From Entamoeba histolytica HM-1:IMSS (taxonomy: Eukaryota; Evosea; Mastigamoebida; Endamoebidae), in the NCBI RefSeq assembly GCF_000208925.1, contig NW_001915039.1, positions 1 to 33,909 on the forward strand: a stretch of 33,909 nt of DNA. The letters are read 5' to 3'. Below the pieces are notes generated by a model. That model was not told the origin of the DNA and did not search any database. It saw only the letters and a program-made list of their open reading frames with translations. This document shows positions 1-9,952 of the stretch, one piece after another; the first letter of the stretch is position 1, and each line of letters opens with the position of its first letter. The position numbers were made by a program, and so were the translations under genes.

Positions 1-2160
1 CATCTATTTTTGTTGCTTGTATGAATCAAATATATCAAAATATGATGTAGTTAATTCAATTAATATATATTCAAAAACAAATAAATAGAAATATAAGAAA
101 TATAAATACAAGTGAAGATGCAAAACAAATGAAAGAAATAATACAAATTAATTATTATTAAATTCATAATAAAGTACATTTACATTGAATAATAAATTGA
201 ACTTTTTGAGTGTGTTTGAATTTTATTTTGAGATTTAATTAGATTAAAATTTAATAAAATTATGTTAATATCATTAACACTTATTAAATAACAAACATGA
301 TAAATTAATATAAGAAGAATAAAAGAGGACTGAATTTATGATATTTAATTGTATTCTTATATAATAATAAAAGTGTTTATTAAGAATATTATAAAAAGAT
401 TGATAAAATCTAATATAATAAATTAAATAGTTATTTGTTATTGTATGATAAATATAATATGATATAAGTTAATTATTGAATTAAATTTAATTCATGACGT
501 TAATATGAAGTCTATTAATTATAAATATTATTCTATTTATAATATTTTAATTAATAATGAAGACTAAATACTTAATTGATATAACTTTGATAAATTAGTT
601 TATTTGTTATTTATAACTTCAAAATTGAATATGATAAACAAAAATTTATAATGAATTAATATAAAAGTTATTTAACTGTTATGACTGTTCATTCATATGT
701 GTGAGAAAAATAGTTATAAATGAATAGAAAATTGAACAATTGATTAAATTTATTTTTAACACTACTTGTACTGAATTGATAAAATACGATGACGTTATAT
801 TCTTATTAATGTGTAAATAGATAAAAACAGTTAAACAAAAATGAAAATTATAATTTATTATAACAACTTTTCTTAATATGAATGATTCACAATTTAATAA
901 GAGGTCAATATAAATTAATAATACATTTACTAAATTATTTGTTGGAATAAATTACTTACAGTGAACTAATAAAAAGTATCACCATTCAAAATAATTAAAT
1001 AACATAATTTTAACATCTCAAAATGTAAGTTTTAAATTAAATATTGTAAGTAATATCTTTATTTTCATTATTTAAATTGTTATTTTTTATTCAGTTTTTA
1101 TTATCTTTATTTTTAGTACTATTATTATTTAAAAACTCATTTAGAACACTTCAGCAATATTGATATTCAAATTTATGAATTAACAAAATATTATTGTATT
1201 AATATAATAAAATGGAAAATAAAAATATACTAATCTTGTTGTTTGATATTTACCATAAACAATTTATTATCTCTGTATTTTAATTTCATATTTATCAATT
1301 TGTTTCTTTAAAACATCTTTTATTTAACTTTTATCATTTCCAGTTATCCAATATAATCATACTTAGTTTCCAATCACACATTTTATTTGTTTTTCTTCTT
1401 ATTAGAATGCATTTTAAAACTTCAAAAGTCATATTATTATTCTATAATAATGGTTGAATAAAAGTATCATAAAATAATTCTTCTTTTTATAAAACTCAAA
1501 TATTATTTAAAACTACTTTAACTTAATCATTGTTAGTGTTATTTTTAACATTAAAACTAAACCTGTGATGAAAAATATTTCGGTTTTCTTTCTAATTCAT
1601 CTACAACTCTCAAATAACAAATTGATAAACACAACAAACCCAATAAATGTATAAATGAATATTACAACACGTAAAAATACATTAAATAATGAACCATTTC
1701 AATCATATTACTTATCACTAATATTCCCTTTCCATTAAAATATCAAACAATATAAATTTGATGGTGTGGATAGGATGTATCAGATAAAGTGATATATTAA
1801 ATAATAAATGATAGGAAGAATAAAAACATAAAATACAGAATTTTATGTAAAGGAGAAAAGAAGTAACACGAGTTATATGATGAAGATAGTAGCACAACAA
1901 CCAATTAAATAAAAGAAGAGAATCAACAAATATAAGGCGTTTATTTGAATATTTACAAATTGTAGAATATAATTCAAAATTGGAGTATAATTAAAAAAAA
2001 CAAAATGATGAATGATAAAGAACAACAGAAACAAGAAGTGCAATAAAGATATTGTTGTTTTAGATAAAATGCGAATAGAAAACAATACAACAAAAAAATA
2101 TAAAATAATAAGTGAATGATAATTATTTATAAAACAATGAAGACACAATAAAGAATTAAA
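1..2160. other. AT-rich stretch, no gene seen
   Basis: No open frame here looks like a protein gene. The longest frames, on the minus strand at 1718-2148, encode only Phe/Ile/Leu/Tyr-rich text, which is what antisense reading of A-rich DNA gives. From about 1780 onward the plus strand is rich in A and G and poor in T, and this bias continues into the broken gene at 2161-2987. The first 210 bases contain a segment that recurs near 23160. Confidence 0.6.
30..92 (+). repeat. Dispersed repeat, copy 1
   Basis: This segment closely matches 23158-23226. Both share the stretch TTAATTCAATTAATA followed by AAAAACAAATAAATAGAA, and weaker similarity continues for another 100 bases or so in both copies. 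In both copies one frame ends at the same TAG after a similar short peptide (KTNK), so it may be the tail of a decayed coding element. The family is not recognised. Confidence 0.55.
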
Positions 2161-2987
2161 TACTTAATTCAGTATAAATGAAGAAGAAATTAATATAAAG
2201 ATAAGAAATAAATGATAATAAAGAAATAGAAAAGAGGGTAAGTAAAATGAGGTGATAAATGTCAAGAGATGGATGAGAACAGAAGAAAATTGTGAATAAG
2301 AATAAATGAGAAATAAATACGTCATTGGGAAGAACAGAAAATTAATATGAAATAAAAAGAATAGAAAATGAGGTACAAAATAGGAAGAAATATTCTAAAA
2401 TAATTTTAAGATCGACAGAACAAAATCACGACACAAATAGAAATGACAAAGAAAATAAACAAAACGTATTTGACACACGTCAAGACATTGAACAATGAAT
2501 CTCTATTGGAAGGAGCAATCATTTATTTTTTCAAATTATTATTCAATTATTATCACCAGACCAAGTAAGAAAATCGGTGATGACTATTCCATTCATCAGA
2601 ATTAAAAGAATTGAAAGAAATGGAGATAGTTTGGATATATTTAAATTCATCAAACGACGAGGAAAAGAATATTTTGAAATGAACAAAAAGAAGAAGGCGA
2701 TTTTCAAAACAATCAAAAGGAGAGAAAGGTCAAGAAGAAGAATGGAAACAATGCACTTACTTGAAGATTTATTGTTTAATGAAGGGATTTATGTTAAAGT
2801 GGAGAATGAAAGTGTGAATGGAGTTGGACCAAACTCAATGATTTATCATAACAAAGAAAAGAAAAGTATCAACTCAACAGAAATCAGAGAAATTGGAATG
2901 AAAGTGATTAATTATATCACCAATGAACTTACAAATAAGAGCCAAGTAATAATCGAAAGAAATACAATGAACAGTGTCTTGAATTAA
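2161..2987 (+). pseudogene. Decayed lysine-rich gene with intact 3' part
   Basis: One plus-strand frame reads as protein-like text from about 2161 to the TAA at 2985-2987. It is interrupted by several stop codons in the first 340 bases, the last being TGA at 2496-2498. The part after that is open, and its first ATG is at 2580, which would give a 135-residue, very basic protein. The 3' part has a clear Arg/Lys-rich stretch around residues 45-60 (KRRERSRRR) followed by a less charged segment. The frame continues upstream of 2580 without an ATG, so the ATG is probably internal and the gene was longer. I do not recognise the family. A basic nucleic-acid-binding protein of a retroelement (ORF1 type) is one possibility, an inference only. 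Annotators may call 2580-2987 a hypothetical CDS. Confidence 0.5.
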
Positions 2988-3059
2988 TAAAACAATAAAA
3001 TGAGTGATAAGCAAATAGAATAATTCATGAAAAGATCTTCTAAAAGATAATAAAATAAA

Positions 3060-4583
3060 TTAAAAACATAACTTATAATGAAAGAAGAAATATGTAATGA
3101 ATTGTAATATTATTATTGAAAATGAATATATATCTGATTGCATTTTGTAATGTTGATGATTTAATACTTCTGGTGCCATGTATTTTGGTGTTCCTACACC
3201 TTTTGTGAATGTCATATTTGTCATCATCATATTGATGTTTCTTGCACTTCCAAAATCCGTTAATTTACAATTAACTTCAATGTTATCATCAAGTGATACA
3301 ACAAGGAAATTATCGGGTTTAATATCTCGATGTAATATTCCATTTGAATGAAGATATGAAATTCCTTTTGCTCCATCTATCATAAATTTGATTCTTATTT
3401 TCTTTGATATTTCTGTGATGTTTCTTTTATTCGTTATATCTTGTATTGATCCATATTCTACATATTCCGTTACCATACATATTTTACTAGGAATAAATAC
3501 TGCTCCATAACAATGAATGATATATTCATCTCGAAATTTATCTAATATTGCTACTTCTTTCTCAAATTCTTTCTTTTTATCTTCACTTTTCTCAATTTGT
3601 TTTATTTTCTTAATTGCTACTTTATTTCCTCTAAATTCTCCAACATAAACAATTCCAAATGGTCCTTCTCCTATTTTCTTTTCTTCTTTTATTTCATCTG
3701 GATCAAGTCGTGTTGATATTTCTGTTTCTCCTTCAATAGAAATACTTTTGATTGTTTCTTCTTGTGCTTTATTAAGTGTTTTACTAATTATCATTATTTT
3801 ATCTTTGATTTTAGTTGTACATTTGATTATAATGAATAATTCAAATTCACATGCGTATCCTCCTTCAATTGTAATGAAATTTGGGTTTGTTCTAATTGAA
3901 TATTTCTCATTTTCTTCTTTACTACTTATTTGTATCTTCATCTTTTCTTTTTTATCATTTCCAATACAAATCAATTCTCGTATTTCTTCATTCACTTTAA
4001 TTTCTTCTCCTTCTTGAAGTTCAATTGCTTTCTTATTTGTTAATATTCCATCTCCAAGTGATATGAATTTGATATTTGATTGTGTTATTTTGAATATTGT
4101 TGTTGTTTTCTCTCGTTCTTTCTTTTCTTTTCTCTTCATTATGTAATTAACCATCATTATTATCATTACAATTGTTATAATAATGATAATAATTATAATA
4201 ATGATGATTATCATTATCATCCACCATACTACTTCTTTATTACATTCATTTCCTTCTTCATTCGTTCCATACCAAAATGAACATTTCCAACATTTATTAT
4301 TCTTTACTTCTTTACATTTATTAATATCTAAATAGTAAATACATTCTTTATTTGTTAATACATATTCATTTTCACAACTATTACATTCATTATTTATTGA
4401 ACATGTTGTACAATTCTCTTTACATTTTGAACATTCTTTATTTATTAAATAATATCTTTCTGAACATTCTCTACATCCATATTCTTTATCTATTTCTCCT
4501 TTACATCCTTTAACTTCGTCTATTGATTTACATTCTCCTATCCAACTCATGAAATATCCATCTGCACATGGTGTACATTTCAT
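3060..4583 (-). CDS. Truncated receptor-like transmembrane kinase (TMK family)
   Basis: The 507-residue frame has the order typical of Entamoeba TMKs. Residues 1-118 form a Cys-rich ectodomain with repeated CxxC pairs. Residues about 119-147 are one membrane segment, made largely of an unbroken isoleucine run. A juxtamembrane region follows, then a Ser/Thr/Tyr-like kinase domain from about 302. Visible kinase motifs are the glycine loop GEGPFG (305-310), VAIK with Lys325, HRD at 418-420, DFG at 443-445, APE at 470-472 and DIYSF at 484-488. The frame then ends, so the last third of the C-lobe (subdomains X-XI) is missing. At the other end there is no signal peptide. The frame runs eight codons upstream of the first ATG to an in-frame stop, suggesting loss of the 5' part too. 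It is probably a gene fragment or pseudogene, although the frame itself is unbroken. The membrane anchor is certain; kinase activity is doubtful. Confidence 0.75.
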   Translation of the reverse strand: MKCTPCADGYFMSWIGECKSIDEVKGCKGEIDKEYGCRECSERYYLINKECSKCKENCTTCSINNECNSCENEYVLTNKECIYYLDINKCKEVKNNKCWKCSFWYGTNEEGNECNKEVVWWMIMIIIIIIIIIIIITIVMIIMMVNYIMKRKEKKEREKTTTIFKITQSNIKFISLGDGILTNKKAIELQEGEEIKVNEEIRELICIGNDKKEKMKIQISSKEENEKYSIRTNPNFITIEGGYACEFELFIIIKCTTKIKDKIMIISKTLNKAQEETIKSISIEGETEISTRLDPDEIKEEKKIGEGPFGIVYVGEFRGNKVAIKKIKQIEKSEDKKKEFEKEVAILDKFRDEYIIHCYGAVFIPSKICMVTEYVEYGSIQDITNKRNITEISKKIRIKFMIDGAKGISYLHSNGILHRDIKPDNFLVVSLDDNIEVNCKLTDFGSARNINMMMTNMTFTKGVGTPKYMAPEVLNHQHYKMQSDIYSFSIIILQFITYFFFHYKLCF

Positions 4584-4829
4584 TCTTGGTGATGTTTCTA
4601 TTCTATTTCATCATTGAAAATTCTTTACAAGATTGTCTATTATTGATTCAACATAAAATTTAAACTATAAAAATGTCACAACTTAAATGTTCATTATAAT
4701 AAATAATAATTAAATAATTAAGTATAAATAGAATTAGTTTCTATTATTCTATATTCATTACAGATAAATCAATTCCATTTATCCATTTATAATAATTCAA
4801 ATGAATATGTTTTATTTAGGTAGTGTTAA
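4584..4829. other. Short AT-rich spacer, no gene seen
   Basis: This lies between the truncated receptor kinase and the minus-strand LINE 3' fragment. It contains no protein-like frame, no signal peptide code for the kinase, and no recognised promoter element. Confidence 0.5.
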
Positions 4830-5143
4830 TGTTTAATAAAGTTATTCATATTTCTAATAACATTAATTTTAACTTCTTAAATAATATCATTTTCAATTCT
4901 TTATTTAATTTAATATTCTCTATATTTATTATTCTTTTATTTCAATTTATTATTCAACTTATTTTAACATTTCTTATTTATTCTATTCTTTATTTATTTA
5001 TATTCATTTATTTCCATTGTTATTATGATATGAAACATTATTCATATCATTTATTAAATTGTTTTATTCTTTTTATTTATTATTCATATTTTATCATCGT
5101 ATTAATTTCTTTTATCATTTTTATATTTTGTCAATGAATATTT
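4830..5143 (-). mobile_element. Decayed LINE 3' end, minus orientation
   Basis: Read on the minus strand, this matches the plus-strand segment 6744-7065 base by base over long runs, including GATATGAATAATGT followed by TCATATCA, and AATATAGAGA followed by ATTAAATTAA. That segment in turn matches 15300-15540, which lies downstream of a recognisable LINE endonuclease finger. It is therefore the C-terminal part of a LINE ORF2, broken by many stops. It directly follows the end of the decayed coding region 5144-6730 on the same strand, so the two may be one element with an internal deletion. The T-rich plus strand gives a spurious hydrophobic frame at 4823-5137. Confidence 0.6.
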
Positions 5144-6730
5144 CTAGTTACTAATTTTCATTATACTTAAATTTAATTCATTTATTGTTATAATGACACT
5201 ATCATAATTGATATATCTTTCATTCCACGAGGTGTTTTGTTTTATTTTCCATTTCTCTTTATTTAATATCACCTGTGTTTCATATAACAATTTCAAATAT
5301 TCTAAAGTAATATCGTTATTTGGTATATTTCATTTTTTGGGTCTTTCTTCCTTATTCTAATTTTCTTGTTAGAATCAATCATGATTTTATTTGTATTGAT
5401 TCTGATTATTTCATCTTTATTAAATTTAATTCTTTATTCATTGTCATCATATATTTTAGGTATTTTATTCTTTCTAGTGCTTTAACTTTAATTCATTCTT
5501 TATCATATTCTTTTAATTTCATGATGCACTTTATTCTGTACCATTTTCATTGACCAAATCTTCTAGTCTATTGATTTTCTTTAGGATTTCTTTTATTTCA
5601 TCAATTTTATCTCTTATTATTTTATTTTGGAGATAGAGGTGCATAACCATTGAAATCTTCTTCATATCATCTTGCAGATAATCCATTCTGCTTCCTGACA
5701 ATACCCATCTATTATTAATTTCCATTATTAATTGGTCAGCTTCTTTTCTTTTCCAGTAGTAATTAATGTTTGAACATTTTTCTATTTTCATTTCTTTCAC
5801 TTTATTGATGAGAGTATTAAGGTATTCTTCATCAATTTCTGTAGAGTTATTCTTTAATATGATGTTTTTTATTATTGAATTACACTCTACTCTTCTTTCT
5901 ATTATATCATTTACTTTCATTTTATTGTATTGTTTAGTGCTTTCTTTTATTTTATGTGATATTTTAATATAATTAATATATTCATTTTCATTATTGACAT
6001 TGATATTTATTGCTTTTATTATACTTTCTATTTGTTCCCATCTTAATTTCTTATATAATTTCTTATTCAACCAATTAATTGCAAAACAATACATCACTTC
6101 AATTAAAATTCTATTTGTTTGTTTTGTTTTATTTCTTCTTGTATTTTCATTATATTTTGTTTGTTATTTATTATTCTTGCAATTTTACATCTATCATTCA
6201 TTTCTTTATTTGTGTTTTTGTTTTTAATTTCTTTCTTCATTTGTTTTAATGTCTTTTTCTTCCCAATCTTTTGTTTTTTCTTTAAATTCTTCTTACAGCT
6301 TTTCAATTATCTTTTTCTTTTTAATTGAATATACTTCTTGGAGGATATCATACCTTCTTTTACTTTTACCTTCTTACTTTTTGAGTATTTCTTCGTATTC
6401 TCCTTCATTCCATTCACTTGTTATTCTTTTTATTCTTTCTTGTATCTCATTTATTGTTAACCATTTGTATTTGTTATTTGTATAATCTTTATTGTTATTG
6501 TATTTACCTTGTTTTTTATTTGTTTTTCTTTGTTTCTTTCATCTTCTAAACCCTTTTTCCTTGTTGTATCATTTACCTTTATTATTATAATTGTTATGCC
6601 ATTTATTGTTATTGACATTTCTTTTTTTATTGTATGACATTGGATTTCTATGTCTTGTTTGCTTTTCTTTACAAGACCCTAAGGTTTTACACAATATCCA
6701 TGTCATTAAAATTTGTTGTATTTCCTGCAT
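5144..6730 (-). pseudogene. Heavily broken lysine-rich coding region, possibly LINE ORF1
   Basis: On the minus strand, protein-like text runs from an ATG at 6730 to a TAG at 5144-5146, about 1.6 kb or 520 codons. It is cut by at least four in-frame stops and several frameshifts. One segment, 5531-6094, is still open for 187 codons. The text starts with a short Cys/His-containing part (ILCKTLGSCK), then an Asn/Lys-rich stretch, then Lys/Glu/Ile-rich segments with a coiled-coil-like pattern. No catalytic motif is visible. The length, the coiled-coil character and the LINE 3' end directly after it are compatible with ORF1 of an Entamoeba LINE, reported as roughly 500 residues. I infer this from context; I did not recognise the sequence itself. 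It could instead be another repeated Entamoeba family. Its start abuts a plus-strand LINE fragment, head to head. Confidence 0.5.
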
Positions 6731-6743
6731 TGGAAAAAGATCT

Positions 6744-7190
6744 AATACAAAAATAAAATAAATAAATAAATAATAAATAAATAAAAAGAATAAAATTAAT
6801 CTAATAACTGATATGAATAATGTCTCATATCAAAATAACAATAGAGATAAATAAAGAAATGAAATGATAATAGAGAGAATTAAATAATAGAATAAAGAAA
6901 ATAGAGAAATAAGAAATGTTAAAATAAATTGAGTTATAAATTGAAACAAATGAATAATAAATATAGAGAGTATTAAATTAATTAAAGAAGTGAAAATGAA
7001 AAATAACAATATAAAAGAAATTAAATACCTTGTCATTAAAAACATGATGAACGTTATTAAATATTGATTCTAACACAATCAAATGTACTCTTGAGAATTA
7101 TTAGAAGAAGACTCTGGAATATGATTATTCTTAAATGAACAAAGAAGCATAGAAACTAATTATATTCACACTTAATTAATTGCTTATTAA
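6744..7190 (+). mobile_element. 5'-truncated LINE 3' end, plus orientation
   Basis: This segment begins with an (AAAT)n-like run (6744-6795) and then matches both 4830-5143 in reverse and 15230-15620 in direct orientation. Recognisable remnants on the plus strand include ENREIRN, KLIKE and VIKNMM, each with close counterparts in the 15300-15540 copy. All are separated by stops. The shared terminal string AATTGCTTAT occurs at 7178-7187 here and at 15610-15619 in the other copy, which marks the approximate 3' end. It is a dead copy. Confidence 0.6.
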
Positions 7191-7480
7191 TACAATTTGT
7201 ATCAAACTGAGTTGAATATTCTCTTCTAAGTGAAAAATATAAACCAAAAACTATTTAAACAAATTAAGTATTAACCTTCACTCCAACAGATCAATTAATA
7301 TAAGAACAAAATGAATGAAGACTTTAATGGTAAAAAATATATCAAATTTTTCATATTTGTAAAAGAAGTATTTTATCCAATTATAGAATGTTTCTCTCTA
7401 TGAAAAAAACAAGAGTGGATTGTATAAAAACGTATATAAAAAAAAGAAATAACTTTAATTTAAAATCAACTTAAACTTTC

Positions 7481-7541
7481 ATGAAACGAAAAACATTAAC
7501 CTTCTTATATAACATTAGTCTAAAGAAACACTTCGTTTCAT
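7481..7541. repeat. 10-bp perfect inverted repeat
   Basis: ATGAAACGAA at 7481-7490 is the exact reverse complement of TTCGTTTCAT at 7532-7541, with a 41-base loop. It lies about 160 bases upstream of the kinase start. It could be a two-half-site binding element. Chance occurrence is possible in AT-rich DNA, but the arms contain CG, which is rare here. Confidence 0.35.
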
Positions 7542-7656
7542 AAGAAATGAAAAAGGTTTTAAACAGAAACTGTAAAAGATAAGTAATGAATAATACAAAT
7601 ACAAAAATTTCAAGAAAAATACAAATTAAAAACAGTTATATATAACACAAAATAAA

Positions 7657-7666
7657 AAACCCTAAA
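7657..7666 (+). promoter_or_regulatory. AACCCTAA-type upstream motif
   Basis: AAACCCTAAA lies 34 bases before the ATG of the tandem kinase gene. The same core occurs in double form before EF-1alpha at 13407-13418, and an AAACCCT variant occurs before GRC3 at 10525-10533. G/C runs are rare in this DNA, so a recurring CCCT core near start codons is notable. The function is inferred only. Confidence 0.35.
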
Positions 7667-7700
7667 TATTCTCAACTCAAAAAAAAAAAAGAAAGAAGAA

Positions 7701-9386
7701 ATGAACGAAGAAGAAATACAGAGATACAGAAATTTTAAATTTGTTTATGAAAGGCCAGAGCATAGAAATATTCCATATTGTGACGTTTATGAGTGTGAAT
7801 CAAAAGAAAATGGACATTATCTTTGTCATATTATAAAGAAATATCATTTAAAAAGTGTAGAACAAATACCATTTATTGAGAAAGAAATAAATATATTAAA
7901 TTCATTACAACACACAAATATTCTTGAATTAGATTCTTATTTTCCTGTACAAAGTAGAAATGAATTTTGGTGTGTTTTTAAAGGAACAAATTATGAATTT
8001 TCAAGATATGGTACTCTTTGTATTGAACGAATAACAAACACAAATGTAGGAGCATTTTTATTTGATATATTAAGTGCAATGCAATACATAGTTCATAGTA
8101 AAATGTTATTAAAACCAAGAATTAATCCAAAACAATTTTTCGGTTTTCATTCACCAGATTCTCCTTTCCCAGTTTTGAAATATTTATATGAAGAGCAATT
8201 TGATGAAGGAGAAAATAATGCTAATTTTGCTTATTGCGCTCCTGAGTGTTTTGTTGGAAAGACAAGTGATGTAAGTTATCTTTGGTCATTAGGAATTATT
8301 TTACTTAGGTTTTGGTTTGGATATAAAGAAGCTAGTTCTCCTGAAGAATATTTAAGGTCTATAGAAATTATTAAGAAAGAAGGAATTTCTAAACGATTTG
8401 TTAAAGATGAAAATAAAAGATGGGTATTATCTATGTTACTTTCATATGATGAAAAACAAAGAAAACAAGGAGATGGAATTATTCTTTCTGGAATATTTCT
8501 TGAACAAAATTTTGAACAACGTATACATCAAGGAAATGCAGATGATTATGAAATAATAAAAGAAATAGGAAAAGGGGCATTTGGAAAAGTATTTTTATGT
8601 AATAAAATTAATACAAAAGAAGAAGTTGCAATTAAGTGTGGGGATCAATGGATTGCACGAGAGAATAAAATATTAATGTTATGTCAACATGAAAATATAA
8701 TGAAAGTTTTTGATTATTTTAAAGGAAATAATATATTTGGATTTAATGGAGAACATCATTTTCTTGTAATGGAATATTGTAATAAAGGGAATTTAGAAGA
8801 TATATTAAAAAAACGTACAATTAAAGAAAATGAATTTTGTTCTTGGACAAAAGATTTATTAAATGGATTATATTATCTTCATAGAGTAAAACATATTGTT
8901 CATAGAGATTTAAAACTTGGTAATTTATTATTACAAGAAAGTAGAAGAAGTAATATTCCTATTTTAAAAATTAGTGATTATGGATTAAGTAGAGAAATTG
9001 ATGAAGATATGATGAGTTGTGTAGGTTCTACTCAATATAAATCACCTCAAATTCTTTTTGGATTAAAATACTCCGAAAAAACTGATTTATTTTCAGTTGG
9101 TGTTATTTTATATAAAATGGTAACTCAACAATTTCCATTTGGTGAAGAAGTTTATGAAATAAAAGATAATGTTCTTGATAGAAAAGAAGTTGAGTTTGAA
9201 ATTCCTGTTGAAGAATCAAAGAAAGATTTTATTGCTAAATTACTTGAAATTGAAGAAGAAAAAAGAATGAATTGGGAAGAAATACTTAAACATCCATTTT
9301 ACAAAGAATTAATGAATAACAAATTTCATTCTGATTCTTCTTTATTTGAATCACTTACATCTTCTTTTGATGTAACTTCTTTTTGA
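7701..9386 (+). CDS. Tandem pseudokinase-protein kinase
   Basis: This 561-residue protein has two kinase-fold domains in a row. The first (about 13-270) keeps a Lys in the VAIK-like position (around 46), a Glu-containing helix (EKEINIL) and an APE-like CAPECF (179-183). It has no HRD (the loop reads LKPRINPKQ) and no DFG, so it is a pseudokinase. The second (about 283-535) is complete: GKGAFGKV (290-297), VAIK with Lys312, helix-C Glu321, HRDLKLGN (401-408), DYG in place of DFG (426-428) and SPQ in place of APE (448-450). It resembles Atg1/Unc-51 or related Ser/Thr kinases in the activation-loop area, but I would not name an orthologue. By analogy with JAK-type or GCN2-type pairs, the first domain may regulate the second; this is inference. 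A short Ser-rich tail follows. The start codon is the first ATG, placed after an A-rich leader. The gene stands alone, with no overlap. Confidence 0.9.
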   Translation: MNEEEIQRYRNFKFVYERPEHRNIPYCDVYECESKENGHYLCHIIKKYHLKSVEQIPFIEKEINILNSLQHTNILELDSYFPVQSRNEFWCVFKGTNYEFSRYGTLCIERITNTNVGAFLFDILSAMQYIVHSKMLLKPRINPKQFFGFHSPDSPFPVLKYLYEEQFDEGENNANFAYCAPECFVGKTSDVSYLWSLGIILLRFWFGYKEASSPEEYLRSIEIIKKEGISKRFVKDENKRWVLSMLLSYDEKQRKQGDGIILSGIFLEQNFEQRIHQGNADDYEIIKEIGKGAFGKVFLCNKINTKEEVAIKCGDQWIARENKILMLCQHENIMKVFDYFKGNNIFGFNGEHHFLVMEYCNKGNLEDILKKRTIKENEFCSWTKDLLNGLYYLHRVKHIVHRDLKLGNLLLQESRRSNIPILKISDYGLSREIDEDMMSCVGSTQYKSPQILFGLKYSEKTDLFSVGVILYKMVTQQFPFGEEVYEIKDNVLDRKEVEFEIPVEESKKDFIAKLLEIEEEKRMNWEEILKHPFYKELMNNKFHSDSSLFESLTSSFDVTSF

Positions 9387-9928
9387 TTGATTGATTTGAT
9401 TTGGTTATTAAAAATATTCGATTTTTTTTGTTTTAGTTTTTTTATTTATTGGAAAAGTTTTTTTGATTGTTTTTAATGAATAATTTTTCAAATTGTTACT
9501 TATTCTTTCATTCCTTTTATCCTTTTTTTTTTCTTTTGTATCATTTTTATTGGATATTTATTTGTTTATATTTCAACATTAAGATAAATAATATGTGCTT
9601 TCTTGTAATAAGAAAATACTATATCAAATATGTTGACTAAGTCAAAGGTTATTATTGTTATTATGTAATTTATTAAATCTATTTTTTTAAACAAATATTG
9701 TATATTCTTGAGTGATTGATTGAAACAATATTTAATAAAAATTATATATAATGTCTAATTTTGATTAATATATTTGATAATATTAACAAAATAGAATTTA
9801 TTTATTATAAATAAAAAGTATTTGTCTTCAATTCTGTATTATTAATATAAATATTATCATTTAATATATAAAATAAATCCGTATTAATAATAATATTAAT
9901 TCAATACATTAATTTTAATTATCTTTCA

Positions 9929-9952
9929 ATTTTTTTTACTGGTAAAAAAAAT
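9929..9952. repeat. Perfect 11-bp hairpin with 2-base loop
   Basis: ATTTTTTTTAC (9929-9939) is followed after TG by GTAAAAAAAAT (9942-9952), an exact inverted repeat. It lies in the middle of a gene-free region. Its T-run/A-run content makes a chance origin plausible. No function can be assigned. Confidence 0.4.

Larger units (their letters stand above)
7191..7700. other. Spacer upstream of tandem kinase gene
   Basis: No gene is seen. It contains a perfect 10-base inverted repeat (7481-7490 and 7532-7541) and an AAACCCTAAA motif at 7657-7666, about 35 bases before the kinase start codon. An A-rich run immediately precedes the ATG. Confidence 0.55.

Noticed and set aside
1718..2148. Two minus-strand frames of 60 and 91 codons
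   Set aside because: Low-complexity hydrophobic text with no motif, antisense to A-rich DNA that continues into a broken plus-strand gene.
3040..3072. Possible GTTATG...TTTTAG intron near the end of the receptor kinase that might rescue a full kinase C-lobe
   Set aside because: It would be only 33 bases, the 5' signal is poor, and the joined downstream text does not resemble a kinase.
4823..5137. Open frame for a very hydrophobic, multi-pass membrane-like protein, plus strand
   Set aside because: It is the antisense of a decayed LINE 3' end; Phe/Ile/Leu text arises from T-rich DNA. The same reasoning applies to 6830-7045, 22267-22932, 28984-29400 and 31889-32188.
9633..9645. Palindrome TTGACTAAGTCAA resembling a bZIP-type site
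   Set aside because: Short arms in AT-rich DNA, far from either gene start; too little to call.
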